From an uncultured Hyphomonadaceae bacterium (GTDB taxonomy: Bacteria > Pseudomonadota > Alphaproteobacteria > Caulobacterales > Hyphomonadaceae): a DNA stretch of 64,000 bases. Below are positions 6,594-14,789 of the stretch, piece after piece. The position numbers were made by a program, and so were the translations under genes. How positions within the stretch are numbered: position 1 is the first letter of the stretch; the number at the start of each line of letters is the position of its first letter. The notes beneath the pieces were generated by a model. The model worked only from the letters and a program-made list of their open reading frames with translations, was not told the DNA's origin and did no database searches. Location of the stretch: positions 1-64,000 of the forward strand of contig CALKFG010000007.1 in assembly GCA_938084575.1 (NCBI GenBank), read 5' to 3'.

Positions 6594-8576
6594 ATGCGTA
6601 AACAACTCTTGGGCGGTGCAGCCCTCGCCTGCCTCCTGGGTGCCGCTGCCAGCGCTGAGATCCTAGACCTGGAGACCGTTCGGTCAGAGGTCGTTCAGAA
6701 GGATGGTCAGCAAACTGCCTTTATCGACCAAACCCGGGCTTTAGGCGCCCTGTCGATCGTCAACCAGTCCGGAAACGAAAATTTCGTGACCGTCAACCAG
6801 GAAGACGACGCATCCAGCCCTGAACTGCCGGTTAATCTGAGCCACGTTGAACAGACCGGTTCAGCCAACTCTGCCTCGGTGACCCAGTCCACGGACGCGT
6901 CAGACGGTCTGAGCAATGAGTCCTGGATCTATCAGGCTGGCGATGACTCCGATGTCACCGTTGACCAGCAGGGTGGCAAGGATGGTTCCAATCTGGTGGA
7001 TGTCTACCAGGGTGTCGGCGCCAACAACTATGCCGGCCTCGTGCAGCGAGGGGACAATAATGTCGCAATTCTGGACCAACTCGGCAATGATGGCACCGCC
7101 ACCATCTCACAAGATGGCGATGCCAACACCGTAACGGCCATGCAAGAAGGCGAAGCTGATACGCTCAACGCCGTTCAGATCGGAATGGACAATAAAATTG
7201 TCTCAGACCAGAACGGCTATGACAGCATCGCGTCCTTTGAGCAGACCGGCGAGTACAACACGATCCTATCGAACCAGTCCGGCGAGGTCAATGATCTCCT
7301 CGTGGATCAGTATGGCGAGGATAATCTCGTCGATGTGATCCAGTCCGGATCGGACAGCATGGCGACCCTGATTCAGAAGGGTGAGTACAACACGATCACG
7401 GCAACGCTCTCCGGAGAGGACAATGTTCTCTATGCTGAGCAGTGGGGCGATGATCACGTCATGACTGTGACCCAGGATGGGTCGGAAAGCACCGCCTCCA
7501 TCGTCCAGGAAGGCAAAAACAACGTCGTTAACGCCATGCTGGAAGGTGACGGCAATGTGCTGGATACCTATCAGTTCGGTGTCGCTGACAGTGTCGATGT
7601 CTATCAGGGCGGTGCCGAAAGCTCCGCAGTCATCACACAGGATGGCCGCCGGAACGACGTGATCGCAACCCTGTCAGGTGATGAGAATGTCTTCACCAGT
7701 TATCAGTGGGGCTCGGCCAACAAAATCGATGTCATTCAGGGCGGCGCCAAGAGCTCGGCCAGCATGACGCAGGACGGCCAGCGAAACGACGTCGTCGCCA
7801 GCCTTCTGGGCGATGAAAACATCCTGATCACCGACCAGCTCGGTTCGGAGAACATGATTGATGTCATCCAGAGCAGCGACAGCTCCTCTTCAACAACTTT
7901 TGTCACGCAAAACGGAAAGGAGAACAGAACCTACCTTGAACAAGCCAACAATGACGGTGTCCTGGACATCTATCAGGACGGTGATGAAAATACGGTCGAT
8001 TTCGGCCAGTATGCCAACCCTGGACTGGGAACAGTCACACAAATCGGGGATCTGAACGATCTCTGGGGCGACCAGGGCGGCAAAAACACCACAATGTTCA
8101 TCGTCCAGACGGGTGAAGAGCATGGTGCCGGCATCATCCAGGATGGCACAGATAGCTTCCTGTCACTGACGCAGGATGGTGAAGGCCACCTCGCCGCCGT
8201 GATGCAGGATGGATACGCCACCACGTCGGTCATTGATCAGCTCGGCTTCGAGCAGTCTGCACGGGTTTACCAGGACGGTGACCTCAGTGAGATTGTCCTG
8301 AGCCAGTCTGGTGGAATGAACTATGCCGACATCTATCAGGACGCTGCGGAAAGCATTGTTCTGCTTGATCAGACGGGATGGGAAAACGAAGCAATCATCG
8401 AACAGGATTCCGATCGAAGCTATATTCAAATCGATCAGTATACTGACGAAGCCTTCGCCTCGGTCACCCAGACCAACGGTATGGATAATATGGCTCTGAT
8501 CAGCCAGCTCTCTTACGGCGCCGTGGCGACCGTATTCCAGAGCGGCAATGCCAATACCGCCATCATCAAACAGTAA
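6594..8576 (+). CDS. Large curlin-repeat amyloid subunit
   Basis: The 660-residue product has a signal peptide (MRKQLLGGAALACLLGAAASA) followed almost entirely by 22-residue curlin-type repeats of the form x-Q-x-G-x-x-N-x-hydrophobic-x-hydrophobic-x-Q. In CsgA each such repeat forms one strand-loop-strand turn of the amyloid. CsgA and CsgB have five repeats; this protein has about 28. Residues 165-428 are ordered as six 44-residue double repeats. It is very rich in Asp and Glu and poor in Lys and Arg, so the fibre would be strongly acidic and might bind divalent cations (inference). Its position after csgG marks it as a curli substrate. Confidence 0.9.
   Translation: MRKQLLGGAALACLLGAAASAEILDLETVRSEVVQKDGQQTAFIDQTRALGALSIVNQSGNENFVTVNQEDDASSPELPVNLSHVEQTGSANSASVTQSTDASDGLSNESWIYQAGDDSDVTVDQQGGKDGSNLVDVYQGVGANNYAGLVQRGDNNVAILDQLGNDGTATISQDGDANTVTAMQEGEADTLNAVQIGMDNKIVSDQNGYDSIASFEQTGEYNTILSNQSGEVNDLLVDQYGEDNLVDVIQSGSDSMATLIQKGEYNTITATLSGEDNVLYAEQWGDDHVMTVTQDGSESTASIVQEGKNNVVNAMLEGDGNVLDTYQFGVADSVDVYQGGAESSAVITQDGRRNDVIATLSGDENVFTSYQWGSANKIDVIQGGAKSSASMTQDGQRNDVVASLLGDENILITDQLGSENMIDVIQSSDSSSSTTFVTQNGKENRTYLEQANNDGVLDIYQDGDENTVDFGQYANPGLGTVTQIGDLNDLWGDQGGKNTTMFIVQTGEEHGAGIIQDGTDSFLSLTQDGEGHLAAVMQDGYATTSVIDQLGFEQSARVYQDGDLSEIVLSQSGGMNYADIYQDAAESIVLLDQTGWENEAIIEQDSDRSYIQIDQYTDEAFASVTQTNGMDNMALISQLSYGAVATVFQSGNANTAIIKQ
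7086..7877 (+). repeat. Six tandem 132-base units encoding 44-residue double curlin repeats
   Basis: Codons 165-428 of the large curlin gene divide into six in-register units of 44 residues. Compare unit starts NDGTATISQDG, YDSIASFEQTG, SDSMATLIQKG, SESTASIVQEG, AESSAVITQDG and AKSSASMTQDG. Each unit has two 22-residue curlin repeats, and the last two are the most similar. The array probably grew by duplication of a two-repeat block. Confidence 0.8.
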
Positions 8577-8598
8577 CTTCAAAACATAGGAAAGCACC

Positions 8599-9681
8599 AT
8601 GAAAAGAATACTAATGCTTTCGGTTGGGGCGCTCGCTCTTGCAGCGCCAGCAATCGCCAGTGAAGAGTATTATTCTTCAACTTTCGATAACTCTGCGGTC
8701 ATTGACCAGACGGGTGGAATGAACGAGGCGATCATCGACCAGCGCGTTGATGGGACCCTGAATGGCCAGAATGCGGCCAGCATCACCCAGAGCGGCAATG
8801 AAAACAGCACTGAGGTTCGTCAGCTTAGCCTGACCAGCCCCGTCTCAAGCGGTTTCAACAACGAAACAACGGTTGAGCAGCGCGGTTACCGTGGTTATGT
8901 CGATGTCTACCAGCTCCACGACTATGGGTCTGACATCGGCCTCAAGGCAGATGTCTTCCAGTCCGGAGACGGCGCCTCCGCCATCCTCGAAATGCGCGGC
9001 GATGATAACACCATCCTCGTCAAGCAGACCGATGGAGCCGTGGATGCCACTGCAATCATCCGACAGAATGGTATGAACAATATCATTGATGTTGCCCAGG
9101 ATGGCAGCGGCAGCCTGATCACAGTCGATCAGGGACACTTCACCGATGCCGATGGCGGATCTGTAGATACGTCCAGCGCAGCGTCGATCATGAGCGAAGT
9201 GTACATTGTCTCTTCGGGTGATGACAGCATGCTGGACGTCTACCAGATTGGTACCGAACAGCTCGCCGACATCATGGAATCCGGCTCGGACAATGTCATG
9301 TCGATCAACATGTATGGCGATATGAACACGGTCTTTGTCGACCAGCACGGTTCTGGCGGGTTCATTCAGACCACTCAGTATGATATTCTGAACTACATTG
9401 AAGTTGAGCAGGGTATCACATCTGAAGACGATATGGCGACCATCACCCAGGAAGGGACAGGCGTCGAATCCTACTCCTTCCAGGCCGACACAGCCGGCCT
9501 TGGTGGCGGAAACGAAATCAGCGTTCTGCAGACAGGCTATGCCTCGTCCTATGGTGACGTCGTATCCCGTATCAGCCAGGATGGTAGTGTGAACTTTGCG
9601 ATGGTTGACCAGTACAGCGATTTCGCGCTGTCGACCATCACTCAGTCCGGTACCGGCCACTATGCACAAGTGAGCCAGTAA
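8599..9681 (+). CDS. Curlin-repeat protein, medium size
   Basis: The 360-residue product has a signal peptide (MKRILMLSVGALALAAPAIA) and repeated curlin motifs such as SAVIDQTGGMNEAIIDQ, AASITQSGNENSTEVRQ and MLDVYQIGTEQLADI, ending with STITQSGTGHYAQVSQ. The motifs are less regularly spaced than in the preceding gene. It is acidic and contains several Asp-Gly-Asp turns. It lies between a 660-residue and a 167-residue relative, 22 bases after the first and 1 base before the second, so all three should be exported through CsgG. Which one acts as nucleator (CsgB role) cannot be told from the sequence. Confidence 0.87.
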   Translation: MKRILMLSVGALALAAPAIASEEYYSSTFDNSAVIDQTGGMNEAIIDQRVDGTLNGQNAASITQSGNENSTEVRQLSLTSPVSSGFNNETTVEQRGYRGYVDVYQLHDYGSDIGLKADVFQSGDGASAILEMRGDDNTILVKQTDGAVDATAIIRQNGMNNIIDVAQDGSGSLITVDQGHFTDADGGSVDTSSAASIMSEVYIVSSGDDSMLDVYQIGTEQLADIMESGSDNVMSINMYGDMNTVFVDQHGSGGFIQTTQYDILNYIEVEQGITSEDDMATITQEGTGVESYSFQADTAGLGGGNEISVLQTGYASSYGDVVSRISQDGSVNFAMVDQYSDFALSTITQSGTGHYAQVSQ

Positions 9682-9682
9682 A

Positions 9683-10186
9683 ATGAGCGCGGCAATCAAC
9701 AAAAGAACCCCAAAGGCAATTCTGTCGATTGCCGCCTCCCTCCTGGTTTCCGGGCTGATGACAGCCCAGGCTTCAGGCGAATATGATCTCGTGCTTCCCG
9801 CCCCCCTGACCGGGGGTGGGAGTATCGAGACCACGATTGACGAGGATCCCTCTGATCTTGGCAGCGGATGCTGTGACGAGATATCCCTCAGCGTTCATGC
9901 GGTTCAGCGTGGCAATCGCAACATTCTGATGACGCAACAGGATCGGTTCGGCTCGGGAAATTTGATCTCCGCCGAACAGAACGGACAGGATCAGAGCCTG
10001 ATCGTCGACCAGACGGGCAATGACAATCTCGCCCTGCTGGAACAGGACGGCAGTCTCAATTCACTCGAGCTGACCCAGTTTGGTCAGGACAATGCCCTGA
10101 AGGCCGAACAAAGCGGACATGGTCTGTCGCTCAAACTGACCCAGTACGGAACATCGGCCTTAGTGATACGTCAGCGGAACTTCTAA
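9683..10186 (+). CDS. Small curlin-repeat protein, possible CsgA/CsgB equivalent
   Basis: This 167-residue protein is close to the size of classic CsgA and CsgB. It has a signal peptide (to about residue 31), a linker with a Cys-Cys pair (GSGCCDE) and four to five regular curlin repeats, including NLISAEQNGQDQSLIVDQ, DNLALLEQDGSLNSLELTQ and DNALKAEQSGHGLSLKLTQ. The C-terminus ALVIRQRNF is basic, unlike the acidic larger curlins. A basic terminal repeat also marks the E. coli nucleator CsgB, where it helps surface anchoring, so a nucleator role is attractive but unproven. Confidence 0.83.
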   Translation: MSAAINKRTPKAILSIAASLLVSGLMTAQASGEYDLVLPAPLTGGGSIETTIDEDPSDLGSGCCDEISLSVHAVQRGNRNILMTQQDRFGSGNLISAEQNGQDQSLIVDQTGNDNLALLEQDGSLNSLELTQFGQDNALKAEQSGHGLSLKLTQYGTSALVIRQRNF

Positions 10187-10188
10187 TC

Positions 10189-10656
10189 ATGACCTTTAAG
10201 AAATTCATCATCTCCCTGCCGATCGCGGCACTGGCCGCTGTCTCGACAACCAATCCTCAGGTCATGTTTCAGATCAGTGACGAGGCGGACGAGCCGTCCG
10301 GGAAAATTGTCACTGGCATTGAACAGATTGACGGGAATATGACGGTCTCGGCAGATATACTGTCGACATCGGATGTCCTGTCAGAACTACAGACGGTCGA
10401 AGGCGGTGTCGATTATTGCCAGAGCGGTCTGGTAGATGCCGGCATCGATGACCTTGTCAGGGATGTTGGCCTGGGTGCGGATGAAAGCTGCACCGTCTTC
10501 CTCAGCATCATCGAACCGAACACAGATCCCCGCCGTGACAAGGTTGCCTTTTTCGACGCTCATATGCCGGGTCTGACAGAGGTCCCGACACCAGAGGACA
10601 CGCCTGACGCTGTTTTGACCCAGCCCGTTCTGCCGGAACCGGGTACGGAATTCTGA
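10189..10656 (+). CDS. Exported protein of unknown function in curli operon
   Basis: The 155-residue product has a signal peptide (MTFKKFIISLPIAALAAVST) and a short strand-rich middle region with two cysteines (GGVDYCQSGL and DESCTVFLSII) that could form a disulfide. The C-terminus is Pro-rich and acidic. I do not recognise the family. Its place, two bases after the last curlin gene, and its periplasmic prediction suggest a curli accessory role such as a CsgC/CsgH-like anti-aggregation chaperone or a CsgE substitute. No motif supports a specific assignment. Confidence 0.65.
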   Translation: MTFKKFIISLPIAALAAVSTTNPQVMFQISDEADEPSGKIVTGIEQIDGNMTVSADILSTSDVLSELQTVEGGVDYCQSGLVDAGIDDLVRDVGLGADESCTVFLSIIEPNTDPRRDKVAFFDAHMPGLTEVPTPEDTPDAVLTQPVLPEPGTEF

Positions 10657-10930
10657 TCCCAGGACGGTATTGCCTGACCGGTGATGAGAGTGGGCCTGTG
10701 CCAGAATCCCCTGCAAGGCGATTTTACGTGTCGAAATAGAACAATTTCGCCTGCCAGACGAAATGGCACGTGCCAAAAGCCCCCGATTTTGGCCTACCCG
10801 ACCACGTCCTCCCGCCCGGAAGAGTAGCGCTTTCTATCCTCCAAATGGGGGGTCTGATACCCGAAATCCCCAGTTCTACATGGACAGGCCTGCGGCCCTT
10901 TCCTTTTTCTCCCCCTCCGCCGTCAGGACC
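10657..10930. promoter_or_regulatory. Intergenic region with two palindromes upstream of the XRE gene
   Basis: No gene is supported here. Two symmetrical sequences stand out: CGAAAT-N6-ATTTCG at 10732-10749 and the perfect 12-base palindrome TGGCACGTGCCA at 10764-10775. They lie about 160-200 bases upstream of the -24 element at 10931, a typical distance for enhancer-binding activators of sigma-54 promoters. The first could also act as a weak terminator for the curli operon. Confidence 0.4.
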
Positions 10931-10944
10931 GGCATCGCACTTGC
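10931..10944 (+). promoter_or_regulatory. Candidate sigma-54 promoter of the XRE gene
   Basis: The sequence CCGGCATCGCACTTGCG has the invariant GG (10931-10932), exactly ten bases, then GC (10943-10944), matching the -24/-12 pattern. It lies 58 bases before the ATG at 11002. A nearly identical element with the same 58-base spacing precedes gspG. Confidence 0.55.
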
Positions 10945-11001
10945 GTTGTGGAAGACGTCGCCAAACGAGGCGTCGCACAGAACTTACCGTGGGGGATTAC
11001 A

Positions 11002-11379
11002 ATGACCTTTACACTTGATGAGCACATCGCCAGACGCATCCGGCGCCGTCGTCGCCTCCTGGGGCTCACCCTGAAAGAACTCGGCGAACGCACAAACGCG
11101 GATTACCGTCGGCTTCACAAATATGAAATCGGGGCAACCCGCCCGACCCCGGCATTCCTGTATGAGCTCTCGCTCGCTCTCGAAGTGTCGATCAGCTATT
11201 TTTACGAAGGCCATGACTCAGTCTCGACAGCGCCGGATGTCGGCAAGATTGTCGACGCCTCGCTGTGTGCCCAGGATCGCGATTTTATCGCCTCCTTCCT
11301 CGAGCTGGACCCGACGATGCGGCAGTCTCTTGCCCAGCTGGTAAAACAGTACAAGGCCCCCCTTCAGAACGTCGCCTGA
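11002..11379 (+). CDS. XRE-family helix-turn-helix regulator
   Basis: The 125-residue protein carries an N-terminal XRE helix-turn-helix at about residues 10-65 (IRRRRRLLGLTLKELGERTNADYRRLHKYEIGATRPTP is the recognition region). A linker and a helical C-terminal segment (DRDFIASFLELDPTMRQSLAQLVKQY) probably serve dimerisation. It resembles small alphaproteobacterial regulators with a VSFQQ-type recognition helix, here NADYRRL. The ATG at 11002 is preceded by GGGGG with a 6-base gap. Sharing a promoter type with gspG suggests it may regulate, or be co-regulated with, the oxidase/secretion locus. Confidence 0.85.
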   Translation: MTFTLDEHIARRIRRRRRLLGLTLKELGERTNADYRRLHKYEIGATRPTPAFLYELSLALEVSISYFYEGHDSVSTAPDVGKIVDASLCAQDRDFIASFLELDPTMRQSLAQLVKQYKAPLQNVA

Positions 11380-11769
11380 TACCTGATCAGCGTCCTCTCC
11401 CCAGGCCCTGGACATAGAACCGGGTGGCACAAAGGGATCCGTTTCGGTGCCCCCTCCCCCCCCTGACGGACCTCAACTGTCCATCCGGTTCTATCAACCC
11501 CGGCCCCGGACCGCCCGGATAAGGCCCCAACCGTGACTCCCTCCCCAAAAGGGGACCGCGTTGCAAAATGAGACAGATGCCGCGACCCGACCAAGTCACA
11601 TGGCGGGACCTGACCCACCCGGCGGGTGTTTTCACCGCCTGGCCGCCCCAAACCGGGCCCGCGCACGCCTCACGCCTGGCCCCGAAACGGCCGAAATCGC
11701 AGATAAAAGGCCCAAACTGAGCCCGTCTGGCCCCTATTTTCCGGATTTTTCGAGGCGGGCACCGAAACC
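11380..11769. promoter_or_regulatory. Long upstream region of gspG with a separated inverted repeat
   Basis: These 390 bases contain no supported gene. A perfect 10-base inverted repeat, ATAGAACCGG at 11414-11423 and CCGGTTCTAT at 11485-11494, lies about 280 bases upstream of the gspG -24 element. It could be paired activator sites or a long-range mRNA hairpin. GGCAC/GTGCC arms near 11426 and 11447 echo the TGGCACGTGCCA palindrome upstream of the XRE gene. Confidence 0.35.
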
Positions 11770-11783
11770 GGCATCACACTTGC
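11770..11783 (+). promoter_or_regulatory. Candidate sigma-54 promoter of gspG
   Basis: ACCGGCATCACACTTGCTTTG has GG at 11770-11771, ten bases, and GC at 11782-11783. It differs from the XRE promoter at only two positions within the 18-base core and has the same 58-base distance to the ATG at 11841. It would make gspG, and with it the type II secretion pilus, dependent on RpoN and an enhancer-binding activator not found in the window. Confidence 0.55.
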
Positions 11784-11840
11784 TTTGATAGAGGCAGCGC
11801 GGCCAGCCGCATCAACAGAACAGTGTGACGAGGGACCAAT

Positions 11841-12338
11841 ATGACCATTTCACTGATTAAACGCCTCTCCGGGATTCGGGTCTGGACTCAAGGTCCAGCT
11901 GGCGTTTCACGCCACCATAGTCCGGCAAAGCGGAAGGGTCAGGCTGGATTCAGCTTGATGGAGGTGCTGATCGCGCTTCTGATCCTGAGCCTAGTTGTCT
12001 CGGTCACCGGGCCAAAATTCATCGGTTACCTGTCACGTGCCAAGGTTCAGACGGCCGACGTGCAGATCGAAAATATCGAAGCGGCCGCCGACTTGTTTCT
12101 GCTTGATACAGGCCGGTACCCGAATGAAGCCGAGGGACTGGAAATCCTGGTCAAGAATACCGGCAATGTTCCCGGCTGGTCTGGTCCGTATCTGAAGGAT
12201 GGGGAAGTGCCGCTCGACCCATGGGGTGCGCCTTATGGGGTCAAGCGGGCCGCTGACGGCATGGGGATCGAGGTCTTCACCCTCGGCCCGGATGGCGGCA
12301 ATGCAACGCTGACAGGGGGACAGGCCAACACGTTTTAA
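11841..12338 (+). CDS. gspG: Type II secretion major pseudopilin GspG
   Basis: The 165-residue preprotein has a prepilin cleavage site KGQAG|FSLMEVLIALLIL with Glu at +5, and the C-terminal GspG core: NIEAAADLFLLDTGRYP, the EGLEIL loop, GWSGPYL, PLDPWGAPY and FTLGPDGG. After processing it would form the T2SS pseudopilus that pushes substrates through the secretin. The leader before the cleavage site is 36 residues, much longer than the usual 6-10, and no internal start codon shortens it. AGGGA at 11831-11835 is the ribosome binding site. It is about 12 kb from the other gsp genes, with the multicopper oxidase locus between. Confidence 0.93.
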   Translation: MTISLIKRLSGIRVWTQGPAGVSRHHSPAKRKGQAGFSLMEVLIALLILSLVVSVTGPKFIGYLSRAKVQTADVQIENIEAAADLFLLDTGRYPNEAEGLEILVKNTGNVPGWSGPYLKDGEVPLDPWGAPYGVKRAADGMGIEVFTLGPDGGNATLTGGQANTF

Positions 12339-12463
12339 AGGTGGCCCTGACCTTCCCTCGTGAAGGCAGGAACCAGGAAGAGACGCCGGGGTCTGGTGAC
12401 CCCGGCGGTTTAAGCCGGTCTGCCGCTTGCCGTGTTTTGCCGGGTGCTTTATCGCTTCGGCCC

Positions 12464-13396
12464 ATGGACATCTCAAAAACGCTTTTTGCCCTTCTTGCAG
12501 GACTTGGCTTTACCGCCGCTCCTGCAGCAGCCCAAACATCATCCGCCAATGAATATGGCTCGACTGCGATATCGGTCGAACAGGTTCTGGACACCCATAC
12601 CGACACGCTGGGCCGGTCTTTTGACTATGCCGACGGCCCCCCGCACATTCTGGGGTCGGAAATCGTCCTTGCGGCCGGGGCCTCCACGCCACTGCATTTC
12701 CACCCGGTCCCGCTTCTCGTCTATGTCGAGCGTGGCGCCATCCGGGTCACCTATGAGGGGCAAGAAGACAAGGTCTACCGGGCCGGTGACAGTCTTGTCG
12801 AAGCCATTAACGTCGTCCATCAGGGTTTTGGCCTGCCGCCGGACGGGGTTCGCCTGATCGGGTTTGATCTTTCGAACGCGACCCTTCCGTCAACGGTGCC
12901 GCTCGACCCGCCCCTCTCGGGAGGGGTGCCCGAGCCTCTCAGCATTCTCAAAGTGCTGATGTTACGCCGGCTGCAGCTCATAGACGCCGCCGCCACGGCG
13001 CACCCGGACATGGAGGCGGACGCGCCCGCGCGCGACAGCCACCAGATCTCGGAATTTGCCCGGTCCGCCGACCGGCTTCAGATCGACCCCCGACAGGCTG
13101 AACATTTTATCCGCATGCAGATTGAAGCCGGCAGAACCCTGAAGCGGGACCGGACGGCCACAGCGGCAGATCACAACATGGATCATGCGCCGGCACCCCG
13201 CCCAGACCAGACCGATCTGGCGACCGAGATCGACCTGCTGACTCCGGTCCTGGCGTCTCTGCTCAAGCGGGTCCTGGGTACCCGCCCGGTGACGGAAACA
13301 GCTTCGACTGCCTTTCGGCTCGCCCCGTCGGGCGACGCGGCGCTCTCCAGGGCCTGGCAAACCGCAGCAGAAGGCCTGGCACCCGCGCCAGAGTGA
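12464..13396 (+). CDS. Exported cupin / chorismate-mutase-like fusion
   Basis: The 310-residue protein has a signal peptide (MDISKTLFALLAGLGFTAAPAAA). A single cupin barrel (about residues 60-135) follows with metal ligands His78, His80, Glu89 and His119. A helical region (about 160-228) matches the secreted AroQ-gamma chorismate mutase pattern: LRRLQLIDAAATAHPD, ISEFARSADRLQIDPRQAEHF and RMQIEAGR. The Lys usually found in the first helix appears to be His, so catalysis is uncertain. It sits between gspG and the cytochrome/SCO genes. A periplasmic metal-binding or sensing role is possible. The ATG at 12464 is chosen because the signal peptide begins there. Confidence 0.75.
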   Translation: MDISKTLFALLAGLGFTAAPAAAQTSSANEYGSTAISVEQVLDTHTDTLGRSFDYADGPPHILGSEIVLAAGASTPLHFHPVPLLVYVERGAIRVTYEGQEDKVYRAGDSLVEAINVVHQGFGLPPDGVRLIGFDLSNATLPSTVPLDPPLSGGVPEPLSILKVLMLRRLQLIDAAATAHPDMEADAPARDSHQISEFARSADRLQIDPRQAEHFIRMQIEAGRTLKRDRTATAADHNMDHAPAPRPDQTDLATEIDLLTPVLASLLKRVLGTRPVTETASTAFRLAPSGDAALSRAWQTAAEGLAPAPE

Positions 13397-13430
13397 TGCC
13401 TGCCCGGTGCGGCGCTGCGGGACGGCGCGC

Positions 13431-14789
13431 TTAGCGGCCGCCCGGCCGGTCGAGCTCAATCCAGGTCGCGTCCGGACTGAAGGTCTGGCTTTGCGCCGAG
13501 AAGGCGACGATCCGGGCGCCGGCATTGCCAACCCGTCGATTACGCCCGAAGGACAAGGGTGGTCCGACCGCCCCCATGAAACGGTCAAACGCCTCAATCT
13601 GTTCAGTAAAAACCGTGCGGCTGAGGGTCCGGCCTGACTGCATCAGGCCTTCAATCGCGACGCTCATCAGGGAATAGGCCTGCGCCTGCAGCATCACAGC
13701 CTGGCCGGGCGCAATCTGTTTCGATCGCATGAAACGCACAAAAGCATACTGAGACGGCTGCGGGATCTGATCGGCGCCCGACGGCAGCGCGACATAGGTC
13801 TCGTCCGGCAGGCGGCGCCTTTGCGCGGCGCTCAGGGCTTCAAAGGCAGACTGGGTCAAAAAAGCGGGCAGGTCTGGTGGCAGGTCATCGAGGCAGTCGG
13901 GGGTTACGACCAGATACGCCATCTGGACCGGCGCACCGTCACAGCTCCAGTCCGACAGTTTTACCAGGGTCAGTTCCCGGGCGGCATAGGCTCTCAGGGC
14001 CGCTGCCTGTTCTTCCCGGCCGGAATACAGACTGTAGGCCCGGCGCCCAAGCCCGGTTGGCCCCTGAGTTTGAAGCAACAGGATATCATCGGCAGGTGGC
14101 CGTTCAGGCCGGCCGAGACTCATCACCAGAAAGGCCGTGTCAATCGCCGGGTCGTCGGGCCGGGTGACGTGGACAATGTCGAGCTGGCGGCCATGGATCC
14201 CGCCCTGAAGATTGATATCCTCGACCAGGCCATCGACGACGGCCATCACGCCGCTGCGCAGCACGGGACGGCTGGCCGTGTCGCCCGTCTGCAGGAAAGC
14301 GAGGCGAAGCGTTTTATCGGATATGCCCGGATCCTGTGGGTCCTGAACGGTCGCCAGAAAGTGCCAGACGTCTGCAATCGCCTGGTCCGAAAACGCATAG
14401 CGCGGCATCGCAACATCGAGGTCATTCCCGGCCGGATCGGTGCCCTCGCGCAGGGCCCGGCCAAACGTCTCCAGCGTGTAGGGGCCGCGCTGGCGTCCGC
14501 GTTCGCCGAACACATCATAAGGCTTGGTCAGGGCTGTGCGCGACAAATTCGGCGGCAGGATACCCCGCTCCGGCTTGCCTGCGCCGAACTCGCCATGACA
14601 GTTTGCACAGGGAAAGACCCTGGCGGGCAGGCTGGTCCCGGTCGAGGAAATGGTCGCCAGCGTCGTGTCGAGCGCAGACGGGTCTTCGCCGAAGTAAATT
14701 GCCTTGCCGCGCGCTTCCGGCGACTGACCAACAGCCGGCATCCCTAAGCAAAGGGCCGCGAAAAGGGCGACGCTAGCCGACCGTATCAT
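13431..14789 (-). CDS. Cytochrome c fused to a periplasmic binding-protein-like domain
   Basis: The 452-residue protein has a signal peptide (to about residue 22) and a class I cytochrome c domain with haem motif CANCH (Cys61, Cys64, His65) and likely axial Met128. From about residue 150 to the C-terminus it has a receptor-type, type-1 periplasmic binding-protein fold (KTLRLAFLQTGD, GIHGRQLDIVHV). It would be a periplasmic electron carrier joined to a ligand-binding module. Its start overlaps the end of the SCO gene by 17 bases, so the two are co-translated. It is the last gene of the minus-strand group and could take electrons from the multicopper oxidase reaction or feed them to it. Confidence 0.82.
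   Translation of the reverse strand: MIRSASVALFAALCLGMPAVGQSPEARGKAIYFGEDPSALDTTLATISSTGTSLPARVFPCANCHGEFGAGKPERGILPPNLSRTALTKPYDVFGERGRQRGPYTLETFGRALREGTDPAGNDLDVAMPRYAFSDQAIADVWHFLATVQDPQDPGISDKTLRLAFLQTGDTASRPVLRSGVMAVVDGLVEDINLQGGIHGRQLDIVHVTRPDDPAIDTAFLVMSLGRPERPPADDILLLQTQGPTGLGRRAYSLYSGREEQAAALRAYAARELTLVKLSDWSCDGAPVQMAYLVVTPDCLDDLPPDLPAFLTQSAFEALSAAQRRRLPDETYVALPSGADQIPQPSQYAFVRFMRSKQIAPGQAVMLQAQAYSLMSVAIEGLMQSGRTLSRTVFTEQIEAFDRFMGAVGPPLSFGRNRRVGNAGARIVAFSAQSQTFSPDATWIELDRPGGR

Noticed and set aside
7086-7877. CRISPR array
   Set aside because: The periodic DNA is coding, in frame, with 132-base units that differ along their whole length rather than constant repeats with unique spacers.
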